NCBI GenBank assembly: GCA_963575745.1
Contig: CAUYUJ010014200.1
Coordinates: forward strand, 185,072-249,071
DNA: 64,000 nucleotides
DNA from: Prorocentrum cordatum
Taxonomy: Eukaryota > Sar > Dinophyceae > Prorocentrales > Prorocentraceae
Direction: 5' to 3'
Position 1 is the first letter of the stretch, and each line of letters starts with the position of its first letter. A program made the translations under genes and the position numbers. The notes under the pieces are model-generated. The model saw only the letters and a program-made list of their open reading frames with translations. It was not told where the DNA came from and searched no databases. This document shows, piece by piece, positions 9,791 through 23,000 of the stretch.

Positions 9791-12700
9791 GCAGTCCTCG
9801 GGGGTGGGGGGAGGAGCAGATTGACTCTAGACGAGAGTTGTGGGGGGGTTGGCAACGCCAACGAGAGGGCGTTAGGAGGTGCAATAGCTCGAGTTCGCTT
9901 GCTCGAGCTCGTGCGCAAACTATTGTCGGGGGGCGCGGGCTAGGGCGTGAACGGTTGCTTTTGAAAGACTACACGATTGCATCCACGCGCAGTTGTTGCG
10001 TCCGGTCCGCAAGTTGTTCCATCCATGTAAGATTTACAGCAAATGCTACTGCACCCAGCCCTGCCCCCCTGATCTGTGCACGCTAGACTCCATCCGCACA
10101 ACAAGGATGGGCAACCTTCCCAAGGATACCCTTGCATCCTTCCCCTTCGGCCCATCCTTAACCACTTTCGCTAACCACGCCCCGCTCTCAAAGTGTCGAC
10201 ATGGCCCTCCAGGGCCCTGACATCCTTATCGTGCGTCCTTTTTTATACGAGATGACTGTACCCCCTTGCTCGGCTCCAAGGCAGGAACAGAAGAAGCAGC
10301 ACAGGGGAGGAGCAGGCTACACAGTCAGGACGCTGAAACAAGGACCAGGTTCGAAAAGGGCCCTTGGTGGGAAGGAGGAAGATGGCCAGAGAAAGAGGAA
10401 GAGAGAGAGAGAGAGAGAATCCAACAGAAATCAGAGAGCAACACAAAGAGACGCGGGAGAGGGAGCAGGAAGCAACAGCCGCACCCGCGAGTGCGCCGCT
10501 GTATCCGCCGTTGCCTGGGGCCGCATCAGCATTCGACGGGAGCAAACACCATGCTACAAACGATGCGCTTCTCTCGGTTTCGCCTTTGGGCCCCCTGTGG
10601 GACCGCCCACGGCCGCATTCTGTTCGAAATCGCAGTCAGCACGCACCCTGGGACCCTCTCCTTCCCCTGAGGACCCTGAGGATGCGCTTCCACGCTTGCG
10701 CGTCCGCAAGGGCGGCTGCCGGCCGTGGGCTAGCTTGCGACTCGGTCCCACTGCGCCGCCGTCTTTTCTGCCAATACGGCAGGGGCGTTGGTTAAGGAAT
10801 GTGCCCAGGGAGTCTCCAGACCCTGGAGGGCTCCTGATATGATACGGGCGGCGCTAATACCCACGGCGAATCCACGATTGGCCTTCCACTGGCTTCCAGA
10901 CCCTGGATTCCTTTTCGAAGGTTTCCTTATCCAACGCCATCACCGTGTTGAGCCGAGCCGCCCCACAGGCCGGCGGAAGCAGTCCGCGCGAAATACTCAG
11001 GGCGCCAGAGACGGGGTCACAGGAAACGGGGGCACGGGGAACGGCGACTTCCACGCCTGGCGACGCCCATGTCTGAGGGGATCCCGAAAGATGGAGCCGA
11101 GCGTCTCTGGGGGCCCCCGGGGAGCGGAGAGCTCGTTCGGGGCTGGCCACGGCCCGCGCGGCGCCGGAGATCCAGGATCCGCGTGATCAAGAGGAGAGCC
11201 CAATAGCAGCAGGCACCTCAAATGATTGGCGGCGGGGGAAGGGGGGGAAGTGAGAAGGGGCGTGCCTGCTCAGAAGGCTCGGAAGCCCCCCTGCCTTCGC
11301 AGAAGTTCTTGGAACCTTCCCCGAAGACACAGAGAACATCTCAGAACGCGCGAGGGCTTCTCAGAAGTCCCGCCGCCTTCTGAGAGGACCTTTTCCTTAT
11401 CATTTCCCCCTCTCGCTCCCCGCCAAAATCAGACACCGGCCTCTCGGCAGGGGCCCCATGGAAATGTGGATGCGGGAAGGATGCGGAGAAGGATGCAGGA
11501 AGTATGCGGTGTACGGGAACATTTGGAGAAATCCGTGCATCGTCGGCAGAATCCGAACCCTACCTTCGCCGATCCACGATTCAGGCAGCTCGATGTGCAG
11601 CAGGGGTAGGGTTCGGGATTCGCCGAAGGCGTAGCGGATTTCGAACCCTACCCCCGCCGCCCGTCGATCCAGGATAGTCGATGGTTGGTGGGGGCAGGGC
11701 TCAGATGTCGCCACCTACTGCGACGCCTGTCGATTTACCCAGCAGCGCACGATCTGTACGTTCTCCGCCTGATGGTCTGGCGCTTACTGGCCGGCTGACG
11801 CGCTAGGGCAGTCATATTGCAGTCCTCTTACACGCTGGGGGAGGAGAAGGAGGAGGAGGCGGAGGAGGAGGAGGAGGAGGGGGAGGAGGACGAGGAGGAG
11901 GACGAGGAGGAGGACGAGGAATAGGAGGAGCAGCAGGAGGAGGGCAATCATATTGCAGTCCTCCTCCACGCTGGGGGAGGCTCGGGGGCCCCCAAGCAGT
12001 GCGGGGACCACACCGTGTGGTGAGTCCGCGGGGATTCCGGAGGACCGCTCGGTTTTGGGACGTATTGGGCCGTTCTCTGAGGACGTCTCGGGGGACCGGG
12101 GCCTCCAGGCTCTGGACACCGTGCGGTGACGGACCGTGCGGCGAGCTCCTCCGTTTTTTTCCAGGACACCGCACGGCCCGTCACCGCACCACTCTCTGGG
12201 CCTCTCCCAAGAGGTCGGGTGGTGGTCGCTGCATAGATCGGCCGCGAGCGAGGGGGAGAAGTGAGAAGGGGCGGGTCTTCTCAGAAGCCTACAGTCGGGG
12301 CGCTGAAGAAGGAACCCTGTGCGTTTGGGAGGGGCTCAGTATTCCTTAGCTGTTTTGCAGTTTTCCTTCGGTGTTCCTTTGGTTTTCGATGGGCAATGGA
12401 GCTTAACTTGTGGAGAAAAGGGGCCTCGATCCTTATTTAGGGTTCCTTAGGTCAACACCCCGACTGTATGAATTTCCCCGGCCCTCCGAGAAGTTACCCA
12501 GGCCTTCCCTGAAGGCACGGGGCACGTCTCTGAAGGCCGGTGGGCTTCTGAGAAGCTCCGCCGCCTTCTGAGAGGGCCTTCTCCTTCTCATGTTTCCCGC
12601 CTTCGCTCGCCGCCGAAAGAAGAGACCGGCCTGTCGGCAGGGGCCCCACGGAAGTGCATCATTCTGCGATCGCCCTCGGATCCCTCGGAGGCCCTAACCA

Positions 12701-15700
12701 GGACACTCCGGGAAGATACAAGCTCGATGACCATTGTGCCCCTACGGCAGGTTCGCGTCGTTTCGACTGGCAACGACCCCGCCGCCCGCGTTCAACGTTG
12801 AACGACGCTGTCGACGAACGATCCGACGCTTCGGAAACAGCCGATCTTGCAAGGTTGAGCGATCCTCGCGGTGTCAAAAATCAACGCCGTAGTCAGCGCG
12901 ACACAAACCTGCCGTAGAATGCCTGCATCACTGTGGATGACGACCAATGGAGAGGGAGCATGTTGCCAAATAATTTCCAGATGTGTGAAACTTGTTTTAA
13001 ACATGTACAACACATGGTTCAACATGCTGAGAACATATTTCCGACATATTAATTCAACACATCTTAAATTCAACGGTGGGACTGTTAGGGAGTCCATTGT
13101 CGTGGCATGTACGCGCGGGCCCACGCCCCGCGCATTGTGAGAGAAGGCGCATGCCCTCGCGGCGGGCGGCCGGGGCCTCCCAAGAGAAGGGTGGAGGGAG
13201 GGAGGAGGGGGAGGAGGGAGGGGGGAGGAGGGAGGAGGGAGGAGGAGGAGGAGGAGGAGGAGGAGGAGGAGGAGGAGGAGGAGGAGGGGAGGAGGAGGAG
13301 AGGAGAGAGGAGGAGGAGAGGAGGAGGAGGAGGAGTAGGAAGGAGGAGGAGGAGGAGGAGGAGGAGAGGAGGAGGAGGAGAGGAAAGGAGGAGGAGGAGG
13401 AGGAAGAGGAGGAGGGGGAAGGAGGGGGAGGAATGGAAGAGGAGGAGGACGAGGAGGAGGAGGAGGAGGACGAGGGAGGAGGCAGGAGGAGGGAGGAGGA
13501 CGGAGGAGGAGGGCGAGGAGAAAGAGAGAGAGAGAGAGAAATAGAGAGAGAGATACTGAGAGAACACGAGGACACGTGCGAACGCGAGGAAGGCGACCAA
13601 CGGGCCGCTTGTGGTCCTTCATACGGGAGCCTCAGAGGCTCCTCAACATTTCCTGGCGCCTGGGGGGATGTCGCCCGGGCTTCGTCGGATCTCGTCTCCA
13701 CCTGGACGAAATGCAAGAGGGAGGAGTCGCCACCCGGACCCGACCATTGGCGTTTGCTACACGGCCCTGGGCGTTTCCTATACAGCCCTGCCCGGCTTGA
13801 TTCCCCCTTTGGGTGTGCTTACTGAGCGGCTCCTCGAGGTGGATGCACCGAGGTGGATATCCTCGAGGTGGATATCCTCGAGGTGGATATCCTCGAGGTG
13901 GATATCCTCGAGGTGGATGCACCTGCCCTCCTAGGCGTGCGGACGACGCCCGGCCGAGCTGCGGCCGAGATGCCGCGGCCGCGGCAGGGCCGCGGAGGCC
14001 TTCGCAGCGGCTCCCACGGGGGCTCGCCCCGTGGGGGGGGGCCGTGCTCGAGAGAGAGGGCGACCGACCCCCCGCCGAGCCGAGGGGGGGGGGGGGAGGG
14101 TAGGTCCTGCAAGGCCTGCGGCCAGCCCCTGAAGGAGGGCGACCTGGAGCCCCTGGCGCGGAGCCTGACGCAGGCCAAGGACCCCGCCGTGCTCCCGCGG
14201 GCCGAGGGGCTGCCAAGGCCGAGAGGGAGCAGGGGGAGGAGGCGGAGGAGGAGGAGGAGGGGGAGGAGGAGGAGGAGGAGGAGGGGGAGGAGGAGGAGGA
14301 GGAGGAGGAGGAGGAGGAGGAGGAGGAAGAGGAGGCTCAGCACGTGGTTGGAGAGCGCGGCATGCTAGCTCCGCTCAGACCTTGTATGCCTCTGTTGGGA
14401 CTGGGCTTCTGTGATTCTGGCTGCTTCCGCGGCAAGAAAATCCTGGAGCCTCAGTGGGGGGCTCGGGAAAGAGAAGGTGCTCTGAAAGAGGACTCCTGGT
14501 GTTTCCCCAAGCAGGGAAGGTTCCTCTGCGTCTTGTCCCCCGTTCTCTTGGAACCTTGGCAGCCTTTTTTGAGCTCTCGAGCTCTCGCACATAGGATTCG
14601 TTGTAATTGTTGCAGCCAGAACGCATCACCATCACATTCGGATTCTGCTTTAGACGGGCAACAGGAAAAAAACTTGTGGCTCTGGGGGTCCGAGGCGATG
14701 TGGGACACGCAACTGTAAGTCATAGCTCTTGCAGGCCTCATCCGTGCGAGACGCATGCATTCGGTCAGAGCATCTGGGACCTGTAGTTCCACTCCCAGGA
14801 GTGGAGGACTCTGGGACCGAGGGACCGAGAGATCTGGCTGAGGAGGAGCCTCGCCAGTCCAAACCGCACGGGCGCTGCTGGCTCCTACTGCTATGGGCTG
14901 GGCCACTGTTGTGCCCAGAGAGGCGAAAGCCTTTTGCTGGTCCTAGGGCCCACATGCTCCCACAGACTGAAAGTCATAGCAACGTGCCTGAACCACCTCG
15001 CCAGGCGAGCATTGCCGCTGGCAGCCTCTTCTGAGTCGCTGGCCGAGGGACGCTGCAACATCTGAGCTCCTAGTTTCGCACACTTGTCGGCAACATCGTT
15101 TCCAGGGGTATCCGGCCGCGCGCGCGTCCGAGGCCTGGGTGAAACCACTTAGGCTCTGGCGAGCTTCGACGTCATCAAACATGACTCCTCGATGCCGGTT
15201 GCCTGGTCTTCAGGCCAGCATGGCAGCACCGGAGAACATTGTCTTGCGCCTCTGGAGCTCTCGATATATATATATATATATATATGTATACATATGTATA
15301 TATGTATATTTATATATGTATATACACATATATATATTTACATATCGATCTATAGATGTATATATACATATATATATATATATACATTTACATCTATGAC
15401 GCCTTGCTAGTCAGTGATTGTCTTGTGTAACAATGAAGTGAGGGGAACAGGAGGAGACAGCAGCAAGCACAGCAAGGTGCTCCGCGGATGGGGGGGATTG
15501 GGGGAGGTTGCGACCGACTGGGCCGAACAGTGCTGCTACCATGCCACCCTCGGGATTGGCGGTGGCTGCTGCATGTCCTGCTCTGTGGCAATCTTGGGGG
15601 GGCCCTGCCTCAAACAGGATCCGTCGGTGCAAACCTTACCTTTCAAAACCTCAGAGATGGGCACGTTATCCTTGGTCCACTCCTCGCTCTGGAGTGGGCC

Positions 15701-18700
15701 AAGGCCCTGGGGAGCTCCTGTGGACCACTCTAAACCTTCCAGGAAACCAGCCTGGAGCGGAAACCGACGCCTGCTGTTGCTATCTCTCCCCTGCCCTGGA
15801 CGGCGACAGCAATACACCGACATCGATCTTGGCCCAGGCCAATTCCAGGCCCTGGGCTGCTGTTGCCGCCCTTCTGGCATGACCAGGACGGCGTGCACAC
15901 CTATCCTGGGCCCAGGACGGGTCTGGCCATGATCGGCGTAGGTGTATGGTCGCCGTCGCCCGACTGCTCCCGCTGCTGTCGGTCGCTGCTGCCATCGCTG
16001 TGTTGCCGCCTGCTCCCGCGCCCCGCGATTCTTGCAGGTGAGGGAGGGCGGGCGTCTTGGCGCTCGGGAAGGGCGTGCTGCCGTCTTCCATTCTCGTGTT
16101 TGGGATGCAATTCCTGGGAGGTTCCATTCACCATCGCCGCTGGTGTATCCGTGGCCGAAAACCAGCCTAATGCGGGATAGTTGCATGCAGTTCCGCGCAA
16201 TCCCGCGTCCTGTGGGTCAATCCGGCCCACTCCTGGGTTGAATTTGGGCTTATCTGGCCTTGTGGCTCCTCAAGCGGGCTTTGCAGCCCTTACTCGTTCT
16301 TGCGAAGGCCTCCCAGAAGCTGCCTCCCGACCTTTTTTTTTCGGGCTGTGCAATCTGCGCGCCAGCTCCACAGTATCGTATCCCCCCGTCCCTGGGCCTC
16401 CGCAGCCGCCGCCGTCTCCGTCGTCTTGGGCGCAGTCGTAGACATCGTCGCCGCCGCCGTCGCCGTCACCGTCCTCGTCCTCGTCGCTGTCGCCGCCCAG
16501 TCGCCGCCCCGGTGGCCGCCGTCGCCGTCGGCGCCCGCCCCCCGCCTCGGGGGCGAGGGGCGGGGCGCGGAGCCCGCGGCCGCGGCCGCAGGAGCAGTTT
16601 CAGGGCAGCGGCGCCGCGGGGGACGAGGCCCCGCGGGGGGCCCCCCGCGCGATGGGGCGAGCCTCGTGGACCACGCAGCGGCAGAAGCGTTCGGAGGCCC
16701 CCGCGGGGTCGGCGCTGGACCAGCTCCACCCCCCGGGCGCGCTCCGCGCGCGGGGCGCCTCGGACCGCCCAGAGGCCATATGCGCATGGACTCCTCCTCC
16801 TCCTCCTCCCTCCTCCTCCTCCTCCTCCTCTCCTCCTCTCCTCTTCGTCCTCCTCCTCCTCCTCCTCCTCCTCCTCCTCCTCCTCCTCCTCTTCCTCCTC
16901 CTCCTCACCGGAAGGCAGCGGGCCTTCCGCCCCCGTTCGCTCTCTCCCCGCCCCCCCTCCCCCCGTGCCGCGTGCGCCGTGCCGCGCTGGCCTCCCCCCC
17001 ATGACATTTGGACGTCGTCGGTGCTCGCGCCCGGGAGAGGGGCACGGTGCACGCACGGCTGCTCGGCCCTCGGGAGCAGAGGCACCCCGCACGCCTTGCT
17101 GGAGCGAGGCCGGGTGGCAGTCCATACGGGGCCTCGGGGCTGCCAGAAAACGACTCTAGAGGAAAGGCGGCCCTGGGGCATGGGTCGAGACCTCTGGGGG
17201 TCGACGTCGCGAACATCAGCATGGCGTCGGTGGTCTGGGACTGACGTCCGCGCGCGTCGTGAACACATCACGCCAGTGGGTCTTTCGTTCAGTGTTCGGG
17301 CTCTGGGGGGCCCTCGCTGGGCCCTGGGACCATCAAGACATATCTCGGGGCGTGGAAACGGACCCTGCTAGAACATCGGAACATTCCATGTATGGGATTC
17401 TTCCTTTCTCTCTCGTTTGATCTGTCTCGCTCTCTCCCTCCCTATCTCTCTCTGGCCGGCCCAGTTGGTACGTCTTGGTTAGTTTTGCAGGTGGTGACCA
17501 CAATTATGCTTGGCATTGTTTCGAAACGCGCTTGCTAGATGTGCGCTTGCGCGCCGCTTTGCACTGTCCGGCATGATCACGTGGAGAGTCGGTACCGCTT
17601 TGTCTGAGATGGCCGCGTTCCATGTGCAGCATGAACGATCGTGCACCGTAGGCTACACGGGAAGCAAGCACCTTGAGGGGGGGCGTTAAGTCGAACCTCG
17701 GCATGAGAGTTCTGTACGAGAAATCACACGGTGCTGGTCACAGGAACAGAGTTTCCAAATGGTGCGCTGGAGCGGCGGGGGGGGGTCAGACGCGGCGGAG
17801 GGTCGGGGCGGCATCCGGGCTAGAAATTGTAGAGCGGATGGTCCCAAGAACAGAGTGTCCAGAGGGTGCGCTGGGAGGTGGGGGGGGTCAGAAAGGAGGG
17901 ACCCAAGGGATGCGCTGGAGGGGTCGGGGATCAGGCGCGGTGGGGGTCGGGCTGGTTCCCAGGAGAGAAATGACAGGGTGCGTTGTCCCACGGCAAAGAG
18001 TTCGCTTGAGAGGTGGGAGGTCAGGTGCGGTGGGGGTCGGGGCAGGTGCCCAGTGAGAATTTGCAAGGTGGGGTGTCCCAAGAACAGAGGTGCCGTGCCA
18101 AGGGATGCGCCTGTGGTCAGACACGGCGGGGTCGGGGCGGCTTCCGGGCCAGGAATTGCAGGGTGAGTGGTCCTAGGTAGCGAGTTTCCGAGGGGTGCGC
18201 CGCGCTGGTGGGGCGGGAGGTGTCAGACGCGGTGGAGGTCGAGGTTGTCCCAAGGACAGAGTTTCCTTCGAAGGGGTGCGATCGAGGGGTGGGAAGTTAG
18301 ACGCGGTGGGGGGTCGGTGTGGGTTCGATGCGAGCATGGCGGGCGTTCCCAAAAACACAGTTTCCAAGGGCGGTGGGGGCTGGGGTAGGTTTCGGGCGAG
18401 AACTTCAGGGCGGGCGTTCGTAAGAACGGAGTTTCCAACGGGTGCGCTGGAGGGGTTGGGGGACTAGACGCGGTGGCGGTTGGGGCGGCTTCTGGGCGAG
18501 AAATTGCAGGGTGGTTGGTCCCAAGATCTGAGTTTCCAAGGGGTGCGGTGGGTGGGCGGTCTCCAGGAGTTTCCGAAGGTTGCGCTGAGGAATGGGGAGG
18601 TCAGATGCGGTGGGGGTCGGGGTAAGGTCCAGGCGAGCAATTGCAGGCTGGGTGGTTCCAAGAGCGGAGTTTCCAAGGGGTGCGCTGGAGGGGAGGGAAG

Positions 18701-20007
18701 GTCAGACGCGGTGGGGGTCGGGGTAGGCTCCAAGCGAGAACTTGTAAGGTGGGTAGTCCCAAGAACATTTCCCAGGGTGTGCGCCTGAGGAGTGGTGGGG
18801 TCAGAGACAGCGGGGGTCGGGGTGTGTTCTGGGCGACAGTTTTTTGAAGCGGGTGGCCCGAAGCACAGAGTTTCCAAGGCGTGTGCTGGAGGGGTGGGGA
18901 TGTTTGACGCGGTGGTGGGTCGGGGTGGCTTTCGGGGGAGACATTGCAGGGTGGGTGGTCCCAAAGACAAACTTTCCAAGAGGTGCGCGTTAGAGTTGGC
19001 GGCGTCAGACGTGGTGGGGGTCGGGGCGGTTTGCGATGGGCGTCCCAAAAACTGAGGTGTCGAGAGGTTCGCCGGAGGTGCGGGGTGGTCAAACACGGCG
19101 AGGTCGGGGCGGGTTCCGAGCGAGAAATTACAGGGTGGGTCGTTTCAAGGAAATGAATTGTCAAGGGGTGCGCTGGGTAGGCGGAGATGGTGAGACACGG
19201 CCAGTGTCGGGGCGGGTTCCGAGCGAGAAATTGCAGGGTGGGTTGTCCCAGAAGCCGAGTTTCCAAGGTGTACGCTGGAGAGGCAAGAGGGGTTATACGC
19301 GGTGGAGGCCGGGGTGGGTTCCGAGAGAGTTGGGTGGTCCCAAGAATAGAATTTCCAAGGGGTGCGTTTAGAGGGTTGGGGGGTCAGATGCGGTGGGGAA
19401 CGGGGTGGATTCCATGCGAGAGATTGCCAGCGGGGCGGCCCAAGAACAGCGTTTCCAAGAGGTGCGCTGGAGGGAAGAGGGGGGTCTGACGAGGTGGGGA
19501 TCGGGGCGTGCCCGGACGAGAAATTGCAGGGTGGGTGATCCCAAAACAAGATTTCCAAGGGATGCGCTCGAAGGTCGGTGGGGGGCGTCAAGTCTAACCT
19601 CGGCATGAGAGTTCTGTACGAGAAATCACACGGTGCTGGTCACGGGAACAGAGTTTCCAAAGGGTGTGCTGGAGCGGCGGGGGGGGTCAGGCGCGGCGGA
19701 GGGTCGGGGCGGCATCCGGGCTAGAAATTGTAGAGCGGATGGTCCCAAGAACAGCGTGTCCAAAGCTGGGAGGTGGGGGGGGGTCAGAAAGGAGGGACCC
19801 AAGGGATGCGCTGGAGGGGTCGGGGATCAGGCGCGGTGGGGGTCGGGATGGTTCCCAGGAGAGAAATGACAGGGTGCGTTGTCCCACGGCAAAGAGTGCG
19901 CTTGTGAGGTGGGAGGTCAGGCGCGGTGGGGGTCGGGGCAGGTGCCCAGTGAGAACTTGCAAGGTGGGGTGTCTCAAGAACAGAGGTGGGGGGGAGGAGG
20001 AGGAGGA

Positions 20008-20038
<31 letters not shown>

Positions 20039-23000
20039 GAGGAGGAGGAGGAGGAGGAGGAGGAGGAGGAGGAGGAGGGGAGGAGGAGGAGGAGGATGCG
20101 CCGGAGGTGCGGGGTGGTCAGGCACGGCGGGGTCGGGGCGGCTTCCGGGCCAGGAATTGCAGGGTGAGTGGTCCTAGGTAGCGAGTTTCCGAGGGGTGCG
20201 CCGCGCTGGTGGGGCGGGAGGTGTCAGACGCGGTGGAGGTCGAGGTGGTCCCAAGGACAGAGTTTCCTTCGAAGGGGTGCGATCGAGGGGTTGGAAGTTA
20301 GCCGCGGTGGGGGTCGGTGTGGGTTCCGTGCGAGTTGGGCGGGCGGTCCCAAAAACACAGTTTCCAAGGGCGGTGGGGGCTGGGGTAGGTTTCGGGCGAG
20401 AACTTCAAGGCGGGCGATCGAAAGAACGGAGTTTCCAACGGGTGCGCTGGAGGGGTTGGGGGACTAGACGCGGTGGCGGTTGGGGCGGCTTCTGGGCGAG
20501 AAATTGCAGGGTGGGTGGTCCCAAGATCTGAGTTTCCAAGGGGTGCGGTGGGTGGGCGGTCCCCAGGAGTTTCCGAAGGTTGCGCTGAGGAATGGGGGGG
20601 GTCAGACGCGGTGGGTGTCGGGGTAAGGTCCAGGCGAGCAATTGCAGGCTGGGTGGTTCCAAGAACGGAGTTTCCAAGGGGTGCGCTGGAGGGGAGGGAG
20701 GGTCAGACGCGGTGGGGGTCGGGGTAGGCTCCAAGCGAGAACTTGTAAGGTGGGTGGTCCCAAGAACATTTCCCAGGGTGTGCGCTTGAGGAGTGGTGGG
20801 GTCAGAGACAGCGGGGGTCGGGGTGTGTTCTGGGCGACAGTTTTTTGAAGCGGGTGGCCCAAGCACAGAGTTTCCAAGGCGTGTGTTGGAGGGGTGGGGG
20901 AGTTAGACGCGGTGGTGGGTCGGGGTGGCTTTCGGGGGAGAAGTTGCAGGGTGGGTGGTCCCAAAGACAAAATTTACAAGCGGTGCGCGTGAGAGTTGGC
21001 GGCGTCAGACGTGGTGGGGGTCGGGGCGGTTTCCGATGGGCGTCCCAAAAACAGAGTTGTCAAGGGGTTCGCCAGATGTGCGGGGTGGTCAAACACGACG
21101 GGGTCGGGGCGGGTCCTGAGCGAGAAATTACAGGGTGGGTCGTTTCAAGGAAATGAATTGTCAAGGGGTTTGCTGGGTAGGCGGAGATGGTAAGACACGG
21201 CTGGGGTCGGGGAGGGTTCCGAGCGAGAAATTGCAGGGTGGGTTGTCCCAGAAGCCGAGTTTCCAAGGGGTACGCTGGAAAGGCAGGAGGGGTTATACGC
21301 GGTGGAGGCCAGGGTGGGTTATCAAATTTCAAAATGGTGCGTTTAGGGGGTTGGGGGGTCAGATGCGGTGGGGAACGGGGTGGGTTCCATGCGAGAGAGT
21401 GTAAGGGGGGCGACCCAAGAACAGCGTTCCCAAGAGGTGCGCTGGAGGGAAGAGGGGGGTCTGACGAGGTGGGGATCGGGGCGGGCCCGGACGAGAAAAT
21501 GCAGGGTGGGTGGTCCCAAAACAAGATTTCCAAGGGATGCGCTGGAAGGGCTGTGGGGGACGGGGTGGGTTCCGGGCGAGAAATTGTAGGGTTGAGAATT
21601 CTACGGTGAGTGGTCCCAAGACCAGAGTTTCCAAGGGGTGCGCCGGGAGGTGGGGGGGTCAAGCGCGGTGGGGGACGGGGTGGGTTCTGGGCGAGAAATT
21701 GCAGGGTGGTTTATCTCAGACGCAGAGTTTCCAAGGGGTGCGGTGGAATGGCGGGGGAGGGTCAGACGCGGTGGGGATCGGGGCGGGTTCCAGGGGAGAA
21801 GTTGCAGGGTGGCTGGTCCCAAGAACAGATTTTCCAAGGAGCGGGCGGCGGAAGGGTCAGACGCGGTGGGTGTTCGGGGTTGGGGCCCGTGCGAGAAATG
21901 GCACGGTGGGTGTCTCAAGAACATCGTGTCCAACGGGTGCGCTGGAGGGGTGGGGAGGTCAGATGCGGGGAGGGGTCGGGGTAGTGCCCGTGCGAGAAAT
22001 TGTTCGGTGGGCGGTCCCATAACCAAGGTTTTCAAAGGGGTGCGCTGGAGGAGCTGTGGGGTCAGACGCGGGGGGTGTCGGGGAGGGCAGAACCCCCAGG
22101 ACGGCGCGCGGGGGGGTCGGACCAGGTGGATGCGTGGTGGGGGGCCAGATTCAGGAGGGGAAAACACACACTGACACATCTAAACGTCGATTCCGCAGAA
22201 ATATTGGAAAATATGGGAAGTGGGGGGAACGACAAAACAACGAAACTACTGGAATATATGGGGAATCCTTTTATTTGTGTGTATTTGTTTGTGTGTCCCA
22301 GGGCCCCTTCACAGATGGAAACCTGTATGGGGCAAGGTGAATGCGTGGTGGGGGGTCTGGGTCGGTTCGGGGCTCGAGATTGGCATGCGGGCATGACCGA
22401 AAACAGGGCCCCCAGGACGGTGCTGGGGGTCGGACCCGGCGGAGGCGCGGCGGGGAGCGAGGTGGAGACCTGGTGAGGGCGAGGCTGGGGGCGTGGTGGA
22501 GATCAGGGTCGTCCTGGCTAGGAATTGCAGGGTGGGGGGGCCCAACGACAGAGCTCCCAGGACAGTGGTGGGGCCGGACCAGGTGGAGGCGTACTCGGGG
22601 ACGAGGTGGGGACTTGGTGGACGCGAGGTAGAGACGCGGTGGGGAGTCAGGGTCGGCTCCGGGCCAGGAATTGTCGAATAGGGGGCGTCGAGAACAGAGA
22701 ACAATAATTCCCAGTTCGCCCGCGCACGCCTCTGGATCGGCAGATGTGTAAACTCAAGCATGCATTAGATACGTGTACTTGTGTATGTATATATAGGAAT
22801 CTACAGCTGCATGCGCGCACACACACACACGAGCATATATGTATGTATGCATACATATGTACACAGCTCCATTTATTAGGCATGCAGAAGTACAAACATG
22901 TTTAGGCAGCTCTCCCCCAGCACCTATGTGACAGTTGTGTTGTTCCGTTCCTCCTTTTCCTCCTCGTTGTTTCTGTCTCTCAATCTCTCTCTCTCTATGT

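Larger units (their letters stand above)
9791..14103 (+). other. Intron 1 of the RING/SNF2 gene
   Basis: GC-AG intron by this model. It holds family K (10085-10265), an AG-rich patch (10385-10430), family J modules (11225-11430 and 11990-12640), GGA tracts (11845-11940 and 13190-13545), sequence shared with 28410-28490 (13750-13830: GCACGGCCCTGGGCGTT-like) and a 15 bp minisatellite (13845-13920). I recognise no other exon inside it. Confidence 0.55.

Noticed and set aside
16560-16785. GC-rich block as an extra exon in intron 2
   Set aside because: No frame carries a recognisable SNF2 or RING segment; phase could not be fitted.
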